Assembly (NCBI GenBank): GCA_036744795.1
Contig: DAIOHK010000005.1
Span: 29,500-93,499 of the forward strand
Direction: 5' to 3'
Source of the DNA: UBA5486 sp036744795
Lineage (GTDB): Bacteria > Bacillota > UBA4882 > UBA10575
Length of the DNA stretch: 64,000 nucleotides
Made by a program: the position numbers and the translations under genes. Below, one piece after another: positions 17,294 to 26,391 of the stretch (the first letter of the stretch is position 1; the number at the start of each line of letters is the position of its first letter). The notes beneath the pieces were generated by a model. That model ran no database searches, was not told where the DNA came from, and saw only the letters and a list, made by a program, of their open reading frames with translations.

Positions 17294-18436
17294 TTGTCAA
17301 AGGTTGTAATCACTAGTTGCGGGAGTTATGATCGAAAGGAGATAGAAACTGCGGTTGCTAAATGCCTTTACGAACTCGGAGGTATCGGGCAATTTATTTC
17401 TGCTGGAGAACGGGTTTTGGTAAAACCAAATCTATTAGCTGCCGATCCCCCGGAGAAAGGTACGGATACCCATCCGGAAGTGGTAAGAGCAGTCCTATTA
17501 GAAATTATAAAAGTAGGTGCAATTCCTATTGTTGGGGATAGCCCCGGTTTCGGGAGCCTTTCCCGAGTGGCGGAGAAAGCAGGAATTACTCAAGTCTGTC
17601 GTGAGCTAGGGGTAACATTAGGCCAGTTTAATGAAGATGTTGAGGTGAAAACTTCTTCGGAGGGAAAAGTATTAAAAAGTTTCCCCTTGGTTAAGGAGAT
17701 TACCGAGGTAGATGCAATAATAAATTTGCCGCGGGTGAAAACTCACGGACTTACTCGTTTAACTGGCGCCGTGAAAAATCTTTTTGGCTGTGTAGCCGGG
17801 TTACATAAAGGTGAGATGCATTTTAGACTTCAAAGAGCAGATGTATTCCAAGGGATGCTAATTGATCTGGCTTTAACTCTTAAACCTACACTTACGATTG
17901 TTGATGGCGTAACGGCCATGGAGGGAGCAGGCCCTAGAAATGGAAGCCTGCGTCATCTAGGATTGATTTTAGCAGGCGAAAACCCATTTTCTGTGGATGC
18001 TGTAATTGCAAGAATAGTAGGACTCGCTCCTCAGGAAGTGCCCCTTTTGGCGATAGCTGCAAAAAGAGGAATAGCCGGTATTAGTGATTCGGAAATAGAG
18101 ATTAGGGGAGAAAAAATAGAGGATTTTATTATTCGTGATTTTAAAGTACCTACCTCTTCTACAAGAATTGATCTGAAGGTTCCTGAGTGGGTAATAAGGC
18201 TTTTCCGGCATTATGTTTCGCCTTACCCTGTGATTCAAGATCATTGTAAAAGATGTTTAGTTTGTCTTCAGGCTTGTCCAGCTAAGGTGATTGCTTTAGC
18301 TAATGGTAAAATAAAGATTAATGATGAGGAATGTATCCGGTGCTATTGCTGCCAGGAACTTTGTCCGCATGATGCTATAGAATTAAAAGTGCCTTTATTG
18401 GGAAGGTTATTCCTTAAATCTTCTTTAATTCTTTGA
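17294..18436 (+). CDS. DUF362 protein with a 2[4Fe-4S] ferredoxin domain
   Basis: 380 aa. The first ~290 residues are a DUF362 domain (VLVKPNLL near residue 47, NLPRVKTHGLTRLTGAVKNLFG near 137). The last ~70 hold two CxxCxxCxxxCP clusters (CKRCLVCLQACP and CIRCYCCQELCP) for two [4Fe-4S] centres. DUF362 proteins are widespread in anaerobes, but their reaction is unknown; an electron-transfer role is inferred. The TTG start follows GGAGGGG. The 3' end overlaps the convergent ypiB-like gene by 23 nt. Confidence 0.85.
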   Translation: MSKVVITSCGSYDRKEIETAVAKCLYELGGIGQFISAGERVLVKPNLLAADPPEKGTDTHPEVVRAVLLEIIKVGAIPIVGDSPGFGSLSRVAEKAGITQVCRELGVTLGQFNEDVEVKTSSEGKVLKSFPLVKEITEVDAIINLPRVKTHGLTRLTGAVKNLFGCVAGLHKGEMHFRLQRADVFQGMLIDLALTLKPTLTIVDGVTAMEGAGPRNGSLRHLGLILAGENPFSVDAVIARIVGLAPQEVPLLAIAAKRGIAGISDSEIEIRGEKIEDFIIRDFKVPTSSTRIDLKVPEWVIRLFRHYVSPYPVIQDHCKRCLVCLQACPAKVIALANGKIKINDEECIRCYCCQELCPHDAIELKVPLLGRLFLKSSLIL

Positions 18437-18956
18437 CAAGGCGGAGAAATTTATCTTTTTGGCCGGTAGCTAAGGCTTGATCAATCTCTGCCATGATCTT
18501 ACTTCTATTCTCCTCATTTTTTGCTTCTTCTATTAATAATAGGATTTCTAATTCTATTTGAAAACTTTTTATCTTTTCTTCTTCTAAAGGGATCGGAATC
18601 TCTTCTACTACATCAAGAAAGGGTAAGCAATTTTCTCGACCAGGGAAATACAGGGTTAAATAGAGTTTTTCGCTTTTCAAACCAGAAAGATATTCCAAAA
18701 TATCCTCGGTCTTTGTTATCATTTTCTTATATGTTATTAGTAAAGATGGAGGCATTCCTGTCTCTAGACTGGAGATCACAAGAAGCGGACGGAGAAAAGA
18801 CCCGTTTTCTATAATTTTTACATTATTCAAGCTCGAGTCTTTTTTTTGTAAATAGGAAAGAATCTTTTGAGGAGCATCACCTCTAAGTTCCCAATTCTCT
18901 ATAAACCAATTAATAAATCGTTTTTTTGCAAGTGGGCTGATTGTTGGCTTGTTCAT
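18414..18956 (-). CDS. ypiB: YpiB-like protein (UPF0302 plus IDEAL domain)
   Basis: 180 aa, the length of Bacillus YpiB (about 179). The N-terminal UPF0302 region reads KKRFINWFIENWELRG, then a helix IL-SYLQ and VKIIENG. The last ~35 residues have the IDEAL pattern (IDQALATGQKDKFLRLVKEL). The family function is not established. The assignment is by pattern recall, so moderate confidence. It overlaps the DUF362 gene tail-to-tail, so antisense transcripts could form. Confidence 0.7.
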   Translation of the reverse strand: MNKPTISPLAKKRFINWFIENWELRGDAPQKILSYLQKKDSSLNNVKIIENGSFLRPLLVISSLETGMPPSLLITYKKMITKTEDILEYLSGLKSEKLYLTLYFPGRENCLPFLDVVEEIPIPLEEEKIKSFQIELEILLLIEEAKNEENRSKIMAEIDQALATGQKDKFLRLVKELKKI

Positions 18957-19228
18957 GAGGATACCTCCTTTAAACCCTCTCCTGACTTTTCTTGTTTTTA
19001 GCTATTGTTTCTATTAATAAAATCGGCAGTCTGTTTAGAGTCTTTAATGAAAATGAGGATTTAATATATCTTATTACACAAATTAAGATCTGATGAGAAC
19101 CCTTTTGTTAAAAATTCTAGGTTGGTAAATTTAATTAATCAAAAATGTAATCCTTAACTTATAAGTTAATTTTAAAGCTCTGGAAAAGCAGTTTAATAAA
19201 TGGTATAGTTAATTGCGGGAGGAAACTA

Positions 19229-19657
19229 ATGCTATTAAGGTTAATCATATTATTCACAGTGGTACCGTTGTTTGAATTGTGGCTATTAATAGAACTTGGC
19301 GGGGCTATTGGTACCTGGCCAACTATAATCCTGGTTTTAGGAACTGGGATCTTAGGAGCCGGTTTAGCTAAGACGCAAGGGCTAGTACTTTATCGGAAAA
19401 TAAGGGTTAATTTAAACCAAGGAAGAATGCCTACTCAAGAATTAATATCAGGTTTATGTGTTTTGACCGGTGGGATTCTACTGATTGCTCCAGGGCTTTT
19501 AACTGATATAACAGGGGTACTTTTGCTTCTACCTTTTATCCAGTCTTGGGTTGCAGAATTGATTCGTAGATGGTTAAGGAAAAAATTCAAATTAGGTGAT
19601 TTTTATATTAATCATATGACTTGGGATAGGGAAAGCGTGGAAGATGATGAGTCCTGA
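19229..19657 (+). CDS. fxsA: FxsA family membrane protein
   Basis: 142 aa with hydrophobic helices at about residues 3-20, 24-47 and 68-100. Family motifs are FELWLLIELGGAIGTWPTI and GLLLIAPGLLTD-like GGILLIAPGLLTDITG. FxsA is an inner-membrane protein known in E. coli for relieving phage T7 exclusion by F; its normal role is unknown. GGGAGGAAAC lies before the ATG. The end overlaps the DUF523 gene by 14 nt, so the two are translationally linked. Confidence 0.92.
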   Translation: MLLRLIILFTVVPLFELWLLIELGGAIGTWPTIILVLGTGILGAGLAKTQGLVLYRKIRVNLNQGRMPTQELISGLCVLTGGILLIAPGLLTDITGVLLLLPFIQSWVAELIRRWLRKKFKLGDFYINHMTWDRESVEDDES

Positions 19658-20129
19658 ATCCATTCAACCACCAGTTATGGTCAGTGCTTGTTTGTTAGGG
19701 CATAAATGTCGTTATAATGGGAAAAGTTGTTACTTACCTGTCCTTATAAGTAGTATGAAACAATATCAGGTTATTCCTGTCTGCCCAGAGGTTTTAGGAG
19801 GGTTACCGATTCCTAGATCACCTTTAGAAATCAGTAATGGAGATGGTTATGATGTCTGGGCAGGGAGTGCTCTAGTTGTAAATCAAGACGGGGTTAATTT
19901 TACCTACGAATTTCAAAAAGGGGCTCTTGAGACTTTAAATTTATGCAGAAAACATGGGGTCAAAATGGCGGTATTAAAAGAGAAGAGTCCTTCCTGTGGA
20001 TCGAAGAGAATCTACGATGGTACTTTTAGTACGAGGTTAATTCCAGGTAGCGGTGTAACCGCCTCACTACTTAAAAAAGAAGGAATAAAGATCTTTTCCG
20101 AACAAGAATGGTTGAATGAGGTTGAATGA
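19644..20129 (+). CDS. DUF523 family protein
   Basis: 161 aa with the family signature VSACLLGHKCRYNGKSC at about residues 13-29, CPEVLGGLPIPRSP near 48 and KEKSPSCGSKRIYDG near 112. Conserved cysteines (ACLLG, CRY, CPE, SCG) suggest metal or cofactor binding, but no activity is known. It overlaps fxsA by 14 nt and is followed 12 nt later by the membrane-anchored protein gene, so the three look co-transcribed. Confidence 0.9.
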   Translation: MMSPESIQPPVMVSACLLGHKCRYNGKSCYLPVLISSMKQYQVIPVCPEVLGGLPIPRSPLEISNGDGYDVWAGSALVVNQDGVNFTYEFQKGALETLNLCRKHGVKMAVLKEKSPSCGSKRIYDGTFSTRLIPGSGVTASLLKKEGIKIFSEQEWLNEVE

Positions 20130-20141
20130 GGGGGTCTTGTT

Positions 20142-20738
20142 TTGCCTAAAAAATATAGATGGTTAAAACTGACTATTGGTATTGCGGCTGTTGTTCTATT
20201 TTTCATTATAATCAATAGTTTTTTTCGGGAAAATAGTAGGCTCCTAGAGGAACGTAATTTTTGGCAGGAAAAAACCATTGCTATGCAGGAATCTTTGAAC
20301 GATCTCAAACAAATAAAAGAAGAACTTCAAATAAAGGTTGCTATGCTTGGTGAGGGGCTCGTAATTAAAGAGATTTTAGTGGAATCACTTTCCTTTTTTC
20401 CTAGTGAGCAAGGAAGTTTAGAATATAATCTATCTATAACAGTAGGAAATTCTTCGTCTCAAGTTATCCCACCGGCAAGTGGTTTTTTATTATTTGCTTT
20501 TCAAGCTCCTGGAGGAGATAAAATTAACCGTACTTCTTGGCGGAGGTTTGAACTTCCTTCATTTAATTCTAAAGAGGTTAAGGCCTTGCACCTTTCGGGG
20601 AAAATCTCGGCTCAACCCCGGGAGGAAATGTTGTTAATTATTAATCTTAATAATCAACCTGGACTTGCCAAGAAAATGATAGTACTACCTAGCCTGCCTG
20701 TAAAAAAGCCTGAACCTCCTACAGCAGGAAATCCATAA
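20142..20738 (+). CDS. Membrane-anchored protein with coiled coil, unknown function
   Basis: 198 aa. One N-terminal transmembrane helix (about residues 10-27) is followed by a Glu/Lys-rich coiled coil to about residue 70. A beta-rich extracytoplasmic domain then carries NLSITVGNSSSQVIPPASG and a Pro-rich tail. The single anchor plus coil resembles cell-division or wall-associated accessory proteins, but no family was recognised. GAGGGGGT precedes the TTG start. It is probably the last gene of the fxsA-DUF523 unit. Confidence 0.7.
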   Translation: MPKKYRWLKLTIGIAAVVLFFIIINSFFRENSRLLEERNFWQEKTIAMQESLNDLKQIKEELQIKVAMLGEGLVIKEILVESLSFFPSEQGSLEYNLSITVGNSSSQVIPPASGFLLFAFQAPGGDKINRTSWRRFELPSFNSKEVKALHLSGKISAQPREEMLLIINLNNQPGLAKKMIVLPSLPVKKPEPPTAGNP

Positions 20739-20795
20739 TAAAGACCGCTTTTTATAGAAAATTTTAAAAAAAACTATAAAAGGAGTCCTCTTCAG

Positions 20796-21293
20796 ATGAA
20801 AAGACCTGATAAAGACCATTATTATCTAGATATTGCAGCTGTAGTTGCTACAAGATCTACCTGTCTGCGTAGGCATTTTGGGGCTATTATCGTAAAGGAT
20901 GACCAGATTATAAGTACTGGTTATGTGGGAGCTCCTCGGGGTAGTATTAATTGTATTGATCTAAAAGATTGTCCGCGGGAAAAAGCTGGAGTCCCTTCTG
21001 GCGAAAGGTATGAGCTTTGTCGTTCTGTCCATGCAGAGATGAATGTCATAATACATGCTTCCCGCCAGGAGATGATTGGAGCCACACTTTATCTTGCCTG
21101 TCTAGATCCGCTCACCGGAAAGAGAGTAATAGGGACTAGACCATGTAAATTATGTACTAGAATGATTATTAATGCTGGTATTAAAAAAGTGGTTACAGAT
21201 GGTCCCCAGGAAACCGTCATTCACTACGATGTCGAGGATTGGGTTAAACAGGACCGGGGAGAATGGACCGCTGATAATATTTATGGATATTAA
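20796..21293 (+). CDS. comEB: dCMP deaminase / ComEB-like protein
   Basis: 165 aa with the cytidine/deoxycytidylate deaminase zinc site: HAEMNVI near residue 77 (His and catalytic Glu) and PCKLCTRM near 112 (two Cys). An extra CIDLKDCPREK loop is typical of ComE operon protein 2. It would deaminate dCMP to dUMP for dTTP synthesis; in Bacillus comEB lies in the late competence operon, but no comEA or comEC is nearby. AAAGGAG precedes the ATG. Confidence 0.92.
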   Translation: MKRPDKDHYYLDIAAVVATRSTCLRRHFGAIIVKDDQIISTGYVGAPRGSINCIDLKDCPREKAGVPSGERYELCRSVHAEMNVIIHASRQEMIGATLYLACLDPLTGKRVIGTRPCKLCTRMIINAGIKKVVTDGPQETVIHYDVEDWVKQDRGEWTADNIYGY

Positions 21294-21358
21294 AATGAAA
21301 CTCACGGTTTTAAAAGCCGTAAGTAATAAGAAAAAGAATTCTTCCGGAAGGAGAGATT

Positions 21359-22435
21359 TTGTTGACTTATCGTATTACTTTAATTCCAGGAGATGGTACA
21401 GGACCTGAATTAACTGAAGCTACCAGAAGGGTTATTGATGCTACAGGTGTAGGGATCGAGTGGGAGATTCAACATGCTGGTATGGATGTAATGGAAAAGA
21501 AAGGAACCCCTCTTCCTGATGAGGTGTTAGAATCTATTCGCCGGAATAAAGTGGCTTTAAAGGGGCCAATCACAACTCCAATCGGAACCGGTTTTAGAAG
21601 TGTCAATGTTGCCCTCCGACATGCTCTTAATCTTTATGCTTGTGTACGTCCCTGTAAATCATATCCTGGTGTTCGCTCCCGCTATTCAGATGTAGACATT
21701 ACCTTAATCAGGGAGAATACAGAGGATCTATACGCTGGGGTTGAGTTTGATGAGGGGACGCCGGAAGCAAAAAAGATTATTCAAATGGCACCTGCGGGGA
21801 AAATCCGCGAAGATTCGGCAATCTCAATTAAGCCGATCTCCCGTCAGGGCAGCGAAAAGATTATTAGATATGCTTTTGAATATGCGAAAAAGAATGGAAA
21901 ACGCAAGGTTACTGCTGTTGCCAAGGCGAATATTATGAAATTTACTGATGGCCTTTTCTACCGGGTAGGAAGGGAAATTGCTAAAGAATATGAAGGTATA
22001 ATTGATTATGAGGAAGTTTTGGTTGATGCAATCTGTATGAAATTAGTTCAACGCCCGGAAAACTTTGAAGTTTTGGTTTTACCTAATCTTTATGGAGATA
22101 TTGTTTCGGATTTATGTGCCGGATTAGTAGGGGGATTAGGTGTGGCACCGGGAGCTAATATTGGGGATGAAGTTGCACTTTTTGAACCGACTCATGGTTC
22201 TGCTCCCAAATATAAAGGGATGAATAAAGTTAATCCTGTGGCAATGATTCTCTCTGGAGTGTTAATGCTTAGGTATTTAGGTGAGAATAAAGCGGCCGAT
22301 CGTCTGGAGAATGCTATTTCGGAAGTGATTCGTGAAGGTAAGCAGGTTACTTATGATTTAAAACTTGATCGTAATGATCCAACTGCAGTGGGAACTAGTC
22401 AGATGGCGGATGCCATAATTGAAAAGTTAAAGTAG
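21359..22435 (+). CDS. NAD-dependent isocitrate dehydrogenase (isocitrate/isopropylmalate family)
   Basis: 358 aa, the length of short NAD-type enzymes. The substrate loop RSVNVALRHALNLYACVRPC near residue 80 has the Ser/Asn pattern of isocitrate dehydrogenase rather than the Leu/Glu pattern of LeuB. IRENTEDLYAGVEF follows, and the GDIVSDL...HGSAPK metal and NAD region is intact. It converts isocitrate to 2-oxoglutarate and CO2. No leuCD or citrate genes flank it. GGAAGGAGAG lies just before tandem TTG codons (21359, 21362). Homoisocitrate dehydrogenase is a less likely alternative. Confidence 0.88.
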   Translation: MLTYRITLIPGDGTGPELTEATRRVIDATGVGIEWEIQHAGMDVMEKKGTPLPDEVLESIRRNKVALKGPITTPIGTGFRSVNVALRHALNLYACVRPCKSYPGVRSRYSDVDITLIRENTEDLYAGVEFDEGTPEAKKIIQMAPAGKIREDSAISIKPISRQGSEKIIRYAFEYAKKNGKRKVTAVAKANIMKFTDGLFYRVGREIAKEYEGIIDYEEVLVDAICMKLVQRPENFEVLVLPNLYGDIVSDLCAGLVGGLGVAPGANIGDEVALFEPTHGSAPKYKGMNKVNPVAMILSGVLMLRYLGENKAADRLENAISEVIREGKQVTYDLKLDRNDPTAVGTSQMADAIIEKLK

Positions 22436-22439
22436 TTGT

Positions 22440-22757
22440 CCACTCCAACAAGCTGGGGCACATGAAAAGATAAAAATCCAATTTAAGTTATAATCTCCGC
22501 CAGATCAAAAGTTGTTTCTTGGTTTAGGTGAATTTCTTCAGGCATTCTAGGGTTCAGCTTTGGCTGAAATTTGGGCAGCCGCTTTATAGTCCATCCTGGA
22601 CAAAAAGCAGCTCGCGACCTCCTGTCGCTCGACCCAATTTCAGCCTCCGCTTCATCAAGAATGCTAAATGAAGAAATCTAATATACTTGCGAAACAACAC
22701 TCTGACCAGGCTGGGCAAAGAATAGTAAGAGATAATTTAAGAGTATTTCTAAGTAGG
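22440..22757. repeat. Full copy of the ~320-bp long-hairpin repeat (copy 1)
   Basis: It matches 57574-57896 along its whole length. The left arm (GTTGTTTCTTGG...AATTTCTTCAGGCATTCT) is complementary to the right arm (AGAATGCTAAATGAAGAAAT...GCGAAACAACACTCTGACC). Inner pairs are GGCTGAAATTTGGG with CCCAATTTCAGCC and CCGCTTTATAGTCCA with TGGAC...AAAGC. It directly follows the isocitrate dehydrogenase gene. Confidence 0.8.
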
Positions 22758-22764
22758 AAAATAA

Positions 22765-22805
22765 AAAGGAAGACAAGGGGACGGTTCTCTTGTCTTCCTT
22801 TTTTC
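22765..22805. terminator. Bidirectional terminator built on a GACAAGGGGACGG-type hairpin
   Basis: AAAAAGGAAGACAAG and CTTGTCTTCCTTTTTT pair around GGGGACGGTTCT. The same core recurs at 28831 and, inverted, at 28904. It serves the plus-strand isocitrate dehydrogenase gene and the minus-strand M16 gene. Confidence 0.85.
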
Positions 22806-22807
22806 AT

Positions 22808-24073
22808 TTAGTTACTTAAAATGTACGAAGGGCCTGCCAGAGAAATACAGAGTGAGGTTGCTATTCGGTTGGCAAGTTCTTTGCTCTCCTCTGTTGATAC
22901 TTCTCTTAGGCTTACAAGCAAATCTTGTTCACTTTGATAATGGTCGGATAAAACCTGAAAACCAGCAATCTGTACCTCATATCCAGGTGTTTTCTTACGG
23001 TTTTCCAAATATAACTTTTCTCGCTGGATGAGGTATTCAATTCGAGGTTGAGGAATACCATCTGACTTTAACCCGTCTAAGATTCTGTTAATAATTTCTA
23101 AGGCAGACTCAATGGTTTCCGGAAGCGTTTGAAAGATAATCTTGATATTAGGGGCAGAAGGTTCAGTTAAGTAAGAATAATAAACCTGAACATCATAGAC
23201 CAGACCGGATTGTTGCCGGAGAAGCTGCCATAATTCATCCTCTAAAAATTTTGTTAAGAGAAACCCAGCAAAGAAGGTTTTCTCTTTGATTTGGGGAGCG
23301 GAAAAACCAATAACGGCAGTACATAAGTTATCTCGGACCGGTGTAAAATTAAATTCAGGTTTCTTTTCGAACTTCTGAATCTTTTTGGTTTCTAAAGAAG
23401 GTTTTCCTTTCAAATCCCGGCCAGCCGGTTTTAGCAGGAAATCGGGAGGAAGTTTTTCTGAAGTGGCGATGATCAGATTCGCCGGGCGAAAGATTTCCCG
23501 GAACCAGTTATTTACTTCAGCAATATTCAAATTATTATAGTTAGGGCAATAGTGGTGAAGATAGGGGTGATCTATACCGTATAATTTTTCGTAAAACTTG
23601 ATTAAAGCAGTCTTTCCGGGATTCTTTGGTTCATTTAAGTGGTAGTTGATTAGTTCATTGCATAAGTCGTGGAGGAGAAGTGCATCTAGGCGAATTACTG
23701 TATCAAGTTCACGGCAGAAATCAAGAAATTTTACCGGTGAAACAGTAAAATCAAAGATTGTATATTCTGGAAGGCTTAAGAAATTAACTTCTAAAGCAGA
23801 GGAAGCACGGAAGATATAATACAAAATTTCATTTGTTAATTTATTTATCCCGGCTTTATCCGGTTGTTCGTGGGCAGAACCGGTTTTAACGATCATTCTT
23901 AAAAAAGAAAGGGTCGTTCTTTTTTTTTCAATCGGTTCACGGAGAATAATGGTTAAACCGTCTTCACGGATTTCCGGTGGAGAAGCAGCTGTAAGCTTGG
24001 GTACAAAATTCAAAAAAGAAAATAAAATTAACAGTAATACTAGGGGTTTATATAAACGTGATTCTTTTTTCAT
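22808..24073 (-). CDS. M16 peptidase-like protein lacking the zinc motif (secreted)
   Basis: About 421 aa with a signal peptide (hydrophobic stretch to about residue 30). The fold-level landmarks of M16 are present, including the C-terminal QSGLVYDVQVYYSY substrate-binding block. The HxxEH position is replaced by AGINKLTNEI, so it should be catalytically dead. M16 enzymes often act as an active/inactive heterodimer, and the active partner is the gene just upstream (2-11 nt apart). Start ATG at 24073 is preferred for spacing from AAGGA; ATG at 24082 is possible. Targets are unknown. Confidence 0.8.
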   Translation of the reverse strand: MKKESRLYKPLVLLLILFSFLNFVPKLTAASPPEIREDGLTIILREPIEKKRTTLSFLRMIVKTGSAHEQPDKAGINKLTNEILYYIFRASSALEVNFLSLPEYTIFDFTVSPVKFLDFCRELDTVIRLDALLLHDLCNELINYHLNEPKNPGKTALIKFYEKLYGIDHPYLHHYCPNYNNLNIAEVNNWFREIFRPANLIIATSEKLPPDFLLKPAGRDLKGKPSLETKKIQKFEKKPEFNFTPVRDNLCTAVIGFSAPQIKEKTFFAGFLLTKFLEDELWQLLRQQSGLVYDVQVYYSYLTEPSAPNIKIIFQTLPETIESALEIINRILDGLKSDGIPQPRIEYLIQREKLYLENRKKTPGYEVQIAGFQVLSDHYQSEQDLLVSLREVSTEESKELANRIATSLCISLAGPSYILSN

Positions 24074-24084
24074 TGCACTCATCC

Positions 24085-25353
24085 TTATAAAGCTTTTACG
24101 ATAATTTTCAAATATTCTTTACCCGCTAAATATTTTTGAACAAAGTTTTTAAAATCTTTTACCATCAACTGATCAAAATTTTCAATATCTTCAGTGGTGA
24201 GGGCTGCTGGTTCAAAGAGTTGATTAGCATAAAACCCACTTGCCCTTGCTGGATCAGATTCAATTAGTTGAACCTCATTAAGTAGGCTTTTTTTCACAGA
24301 AGAAATGAATTTACTAAAGTTTTTAGCCTGTAGATACTGGAAATAACGATTAAGGTTTTTTTTGTGCCAGTTATCTAATTCCGGTGAGTATTTTTCTCCA
24401 GTTCCACGGTACTGGAAGACTAAATAATATTTTCCGGAGAGATGTAGCAGGGAAATTTGGTAGTCTATGGGACGCTTATTTATATAATCATACTGTTTTG
24501 ATTCGTATTCTAAAATAAGGGGGAGAGTTTTTGCAATTCGTAATTCCTTTGCATTAGGTTTATTAAGTTCGAAACCAAAAAGAACTTGATACTCTTCACC
24601 CCAGAGATAATCTTCGATTACTATTTCCTTATTAAATGCGGGGAGTAGTAATTGGTGGTCAATAATTTCTTTTTTTCCAGATTCAATCGGGATTTTTTTC
24701 AAGTAATCCTGTACTTCCTGCACTTTAAAATTGCCGGTAATAATTACTGTTAATAGTTCGGGACGGTAAAACCTCTGATGAAAAGCTAGTAAATCATCAC
24801 GGGTAATAGAGTGAACTGAGGAGACCAGTTGATTTTGGGTTAGATGATTAAGATAAAGGTAAAAAGTGTTTCCCGGATAAGTTCGGATTACATTTTCGAC
24901 GGAGACGATCTTTTTTTCTAAAATAAGATCTTCGGGGCGTAGTCCCGGTTTGAGAATTAGGTCCAAGAAAAGGCGGAAAGAGGGAAAAAAGGTCTCTGGT
25001 GAACTTTCCAAATAATACTCGGTCCGGTTAAGAGTGGTAAAACCGTTAAAGAGGTTTCCTTGCTTATCCATTAAACCGGGGAAATCTGATAAACATAAAC
25101 GATCATTTCCCCGGAAAATCATATGTTCCAAAAGGTGAGAACCGCCGCGAAAAGCGGGTGGCTCATCTAAAAAACCGGCAGGTATGATAATTCGGGCGGT
25201 AACACTCTCTGCATCAGGTAAGACTTTAGTGGCCAAATTTAGCCCATTAGGTAGGTCTTTTATTTGGAAGGCTGAGACCTTACCTTGTACAAAGGTGGAT
25301 AATAATAGTATTAAGAAAAAGGTAGAAAGAATTCGATAACAGAGTCTACGCAT
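24085..25353 (-). CDS. Secreted M16 family zinc protease
   Basis: 422 aa with a signal peptide to about residue 28. The inverted zinc motif is intact: HLLEH near residue 74, with the third ligand Glu in VSVENVIRTY near 150. NRTEYYLESSPE is also typical of M16. It would degrade peptides outside the cytoplasmic membrane as a clam-shell enzyme together with the following inactive subunit. Its ATG overlaps the stop of the preceding gene (TAATG), so the three genes are translationally coupled. Confidence 0.88.
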   Translation of the reverse strand: MRRLCYRILSTFFLILLLSTFVQGKVSAFQIKDLPNGLNLATKVLPDAESVTARIIIPAGFLDEPPAFRGGSHLLEHMIFRGNDRLCLSDFPGLMDKQGNLFNGFTTLNRTEYYLESSPETFFPSFRLFLDLILKPGLRPEDLILEKKIVSVENVIRTYPGNTFYLYLNHLTQNQLVSSVHSITRDDLLAFHQRFYRPELLTVIITGNFKVQEVQDYLKKIPIESGKKEIIDHQLLLPAFNKEIVIEDYLWGEEYQVLFGFELNKPNAKELRIAKTLPLILEYESKQYDYINKRPIDYQISLLHLSGKYYLVFQYRGTGEKYSPELDNWHKKNLNRYFQYLQAKNFSKFISSVKKSLLNEVQLIESDPARASGFYANQLFEPAALTTEDIENFDQLMVKDFKNFVQKYLAGKEYLKIIVKAL

Positions 25354-26141
25354 TATTTACCATCCTTTATTATAGTTAATTTTTCAGGAATAAACTGATA
25401 ATCCAGTTTTAGACGCTTACGAGATTTCAGCCTAACGGTAGCTGCTTCTTTAAGTTTTTTACCTTCTTGAGGTGCAAAATTGAGATCATAATCAGAATCA
25501 AAATAAATCATATCATCTGGATCATTGAAAGTTCCATTATGGTTGAGATCAACTAGAGCGACCGGGATCTCCTCCTCGTAATATAGAAGATTGGTAGTCA
25601 ACCAGGTTCTGGTCTTTAAAATCAAATAATCATCAAAACCTGCCCTTTGTAGGAGGAGATACGGGAGATCCATTTGTAAAGGGTTAATAAAAACCTGATC
25701 TTTAAAATGATATTCAACTTGAAAAGCTAAGGGTACCGGTGAGTAATAAACTTCAATCCCTGGATAACGGTCACTCTTAAAAATCTGGTACTTAGTTTCT
25801 CTACCATAGTCTTTATTTCCATCGGAATCGACCCAGATAAATTTATTTTCACCTTCAAGATCAAGTAGCATAGCATATTCTTTTGCTGGAGAGCCAAGTT
25901 TTACCTTTCCATAGTATAAAATATTAGCTTCCGTTTCTGGAGGAGTAATCACTTCCTGGTGATTCCGGATTTTAATCATTTTAATATAACATTTTTGGCC
26001 AGAATCTTCTTTTTCTTCTATATATGGGTTCCCAGTGTGGACCGGATGCAAGAGCCATTCTTGATCCATTGTGTTTCCCGTAACCCCGAGAGGAAAAGAA
26101 GAGAAAATTAGTAGTAAAGCAAGGGTTAATTGTAACAACAT
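25353..26141 (-). CDS. Secreted protein of unknown function upstream of the M16 pair
   Basis: About 262 aa from an ATG at 26141 with TTGGAGGT upstream. A signal peptide ends near GVTGNT. The rest is beta-rich with two Asp-rich loops that resemble calcium-binding turns (DSDGNKDYG near 115 and DLNHNGTFNDPDD near 205). No family was recognised. Coupling to the M16 genes by a TAATG overlap suggests it is a partner or substrate-recognition protein, but that is inference. Confidence 0.65.
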   Translation of the reverse strand: MLLQLTLALLLIFSSFPLGVTGNTMDQEWLLHPVHTGNPYIEEKEDSGQKCYIKMIKIRNHQEVITPPETEANILYYGKVKLGSPAKEYAMLLDLEGENKFIWVDSDGNKDYGRETKYQIFKSDRYPGIEVYYSPVPLAFQVEYHFKDQVFINPLQMDLPYLLLQRAGFDDYLILKTRTWLTTNLLYYEEEIPVALVDLNHNGTFNDPDDMIYFDSDYDLNFAPQEGKKLKEAATVRLKSRKRLKLDYQFIPEKLTIIKDGK

Positions 26142-26203
26142 ATTATAACCTCCAACTAAATTTAAGAATGGCACAAGTGGTTAATTTAGAATTTAACCAC
26201 AAT

Positions 26204-26275
26204 TACGATTTCGTAACTAATCGATCTATACCAGGGGAAACGATATTGTAAGTAAAAGGTAATTATGCAATTCCC
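26204..26275. repeat. Half of the 6301 palindrome plus a MITE end
   Basis: CGATTTCGTAACTAATCGAT followed by CTATACCAGGGG is the reverse complement of the right arm at 6354-6394. It is followed at 26258-26275 by GGTAATTATGCAATTCCC, the terminal repeat of the MITE-like family. Confidence 0.65.
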
Positions 26276-26391
26276 TTAAATCTTAAATGTGGAAATAATT
26301 ATATAATTATATAAAAATATTCAATATCCTGCAGGAATTTTACCAAAGATTCCCGAAAGCAGAAAGAAAATAAATAAAAGGAGGCCTCATT

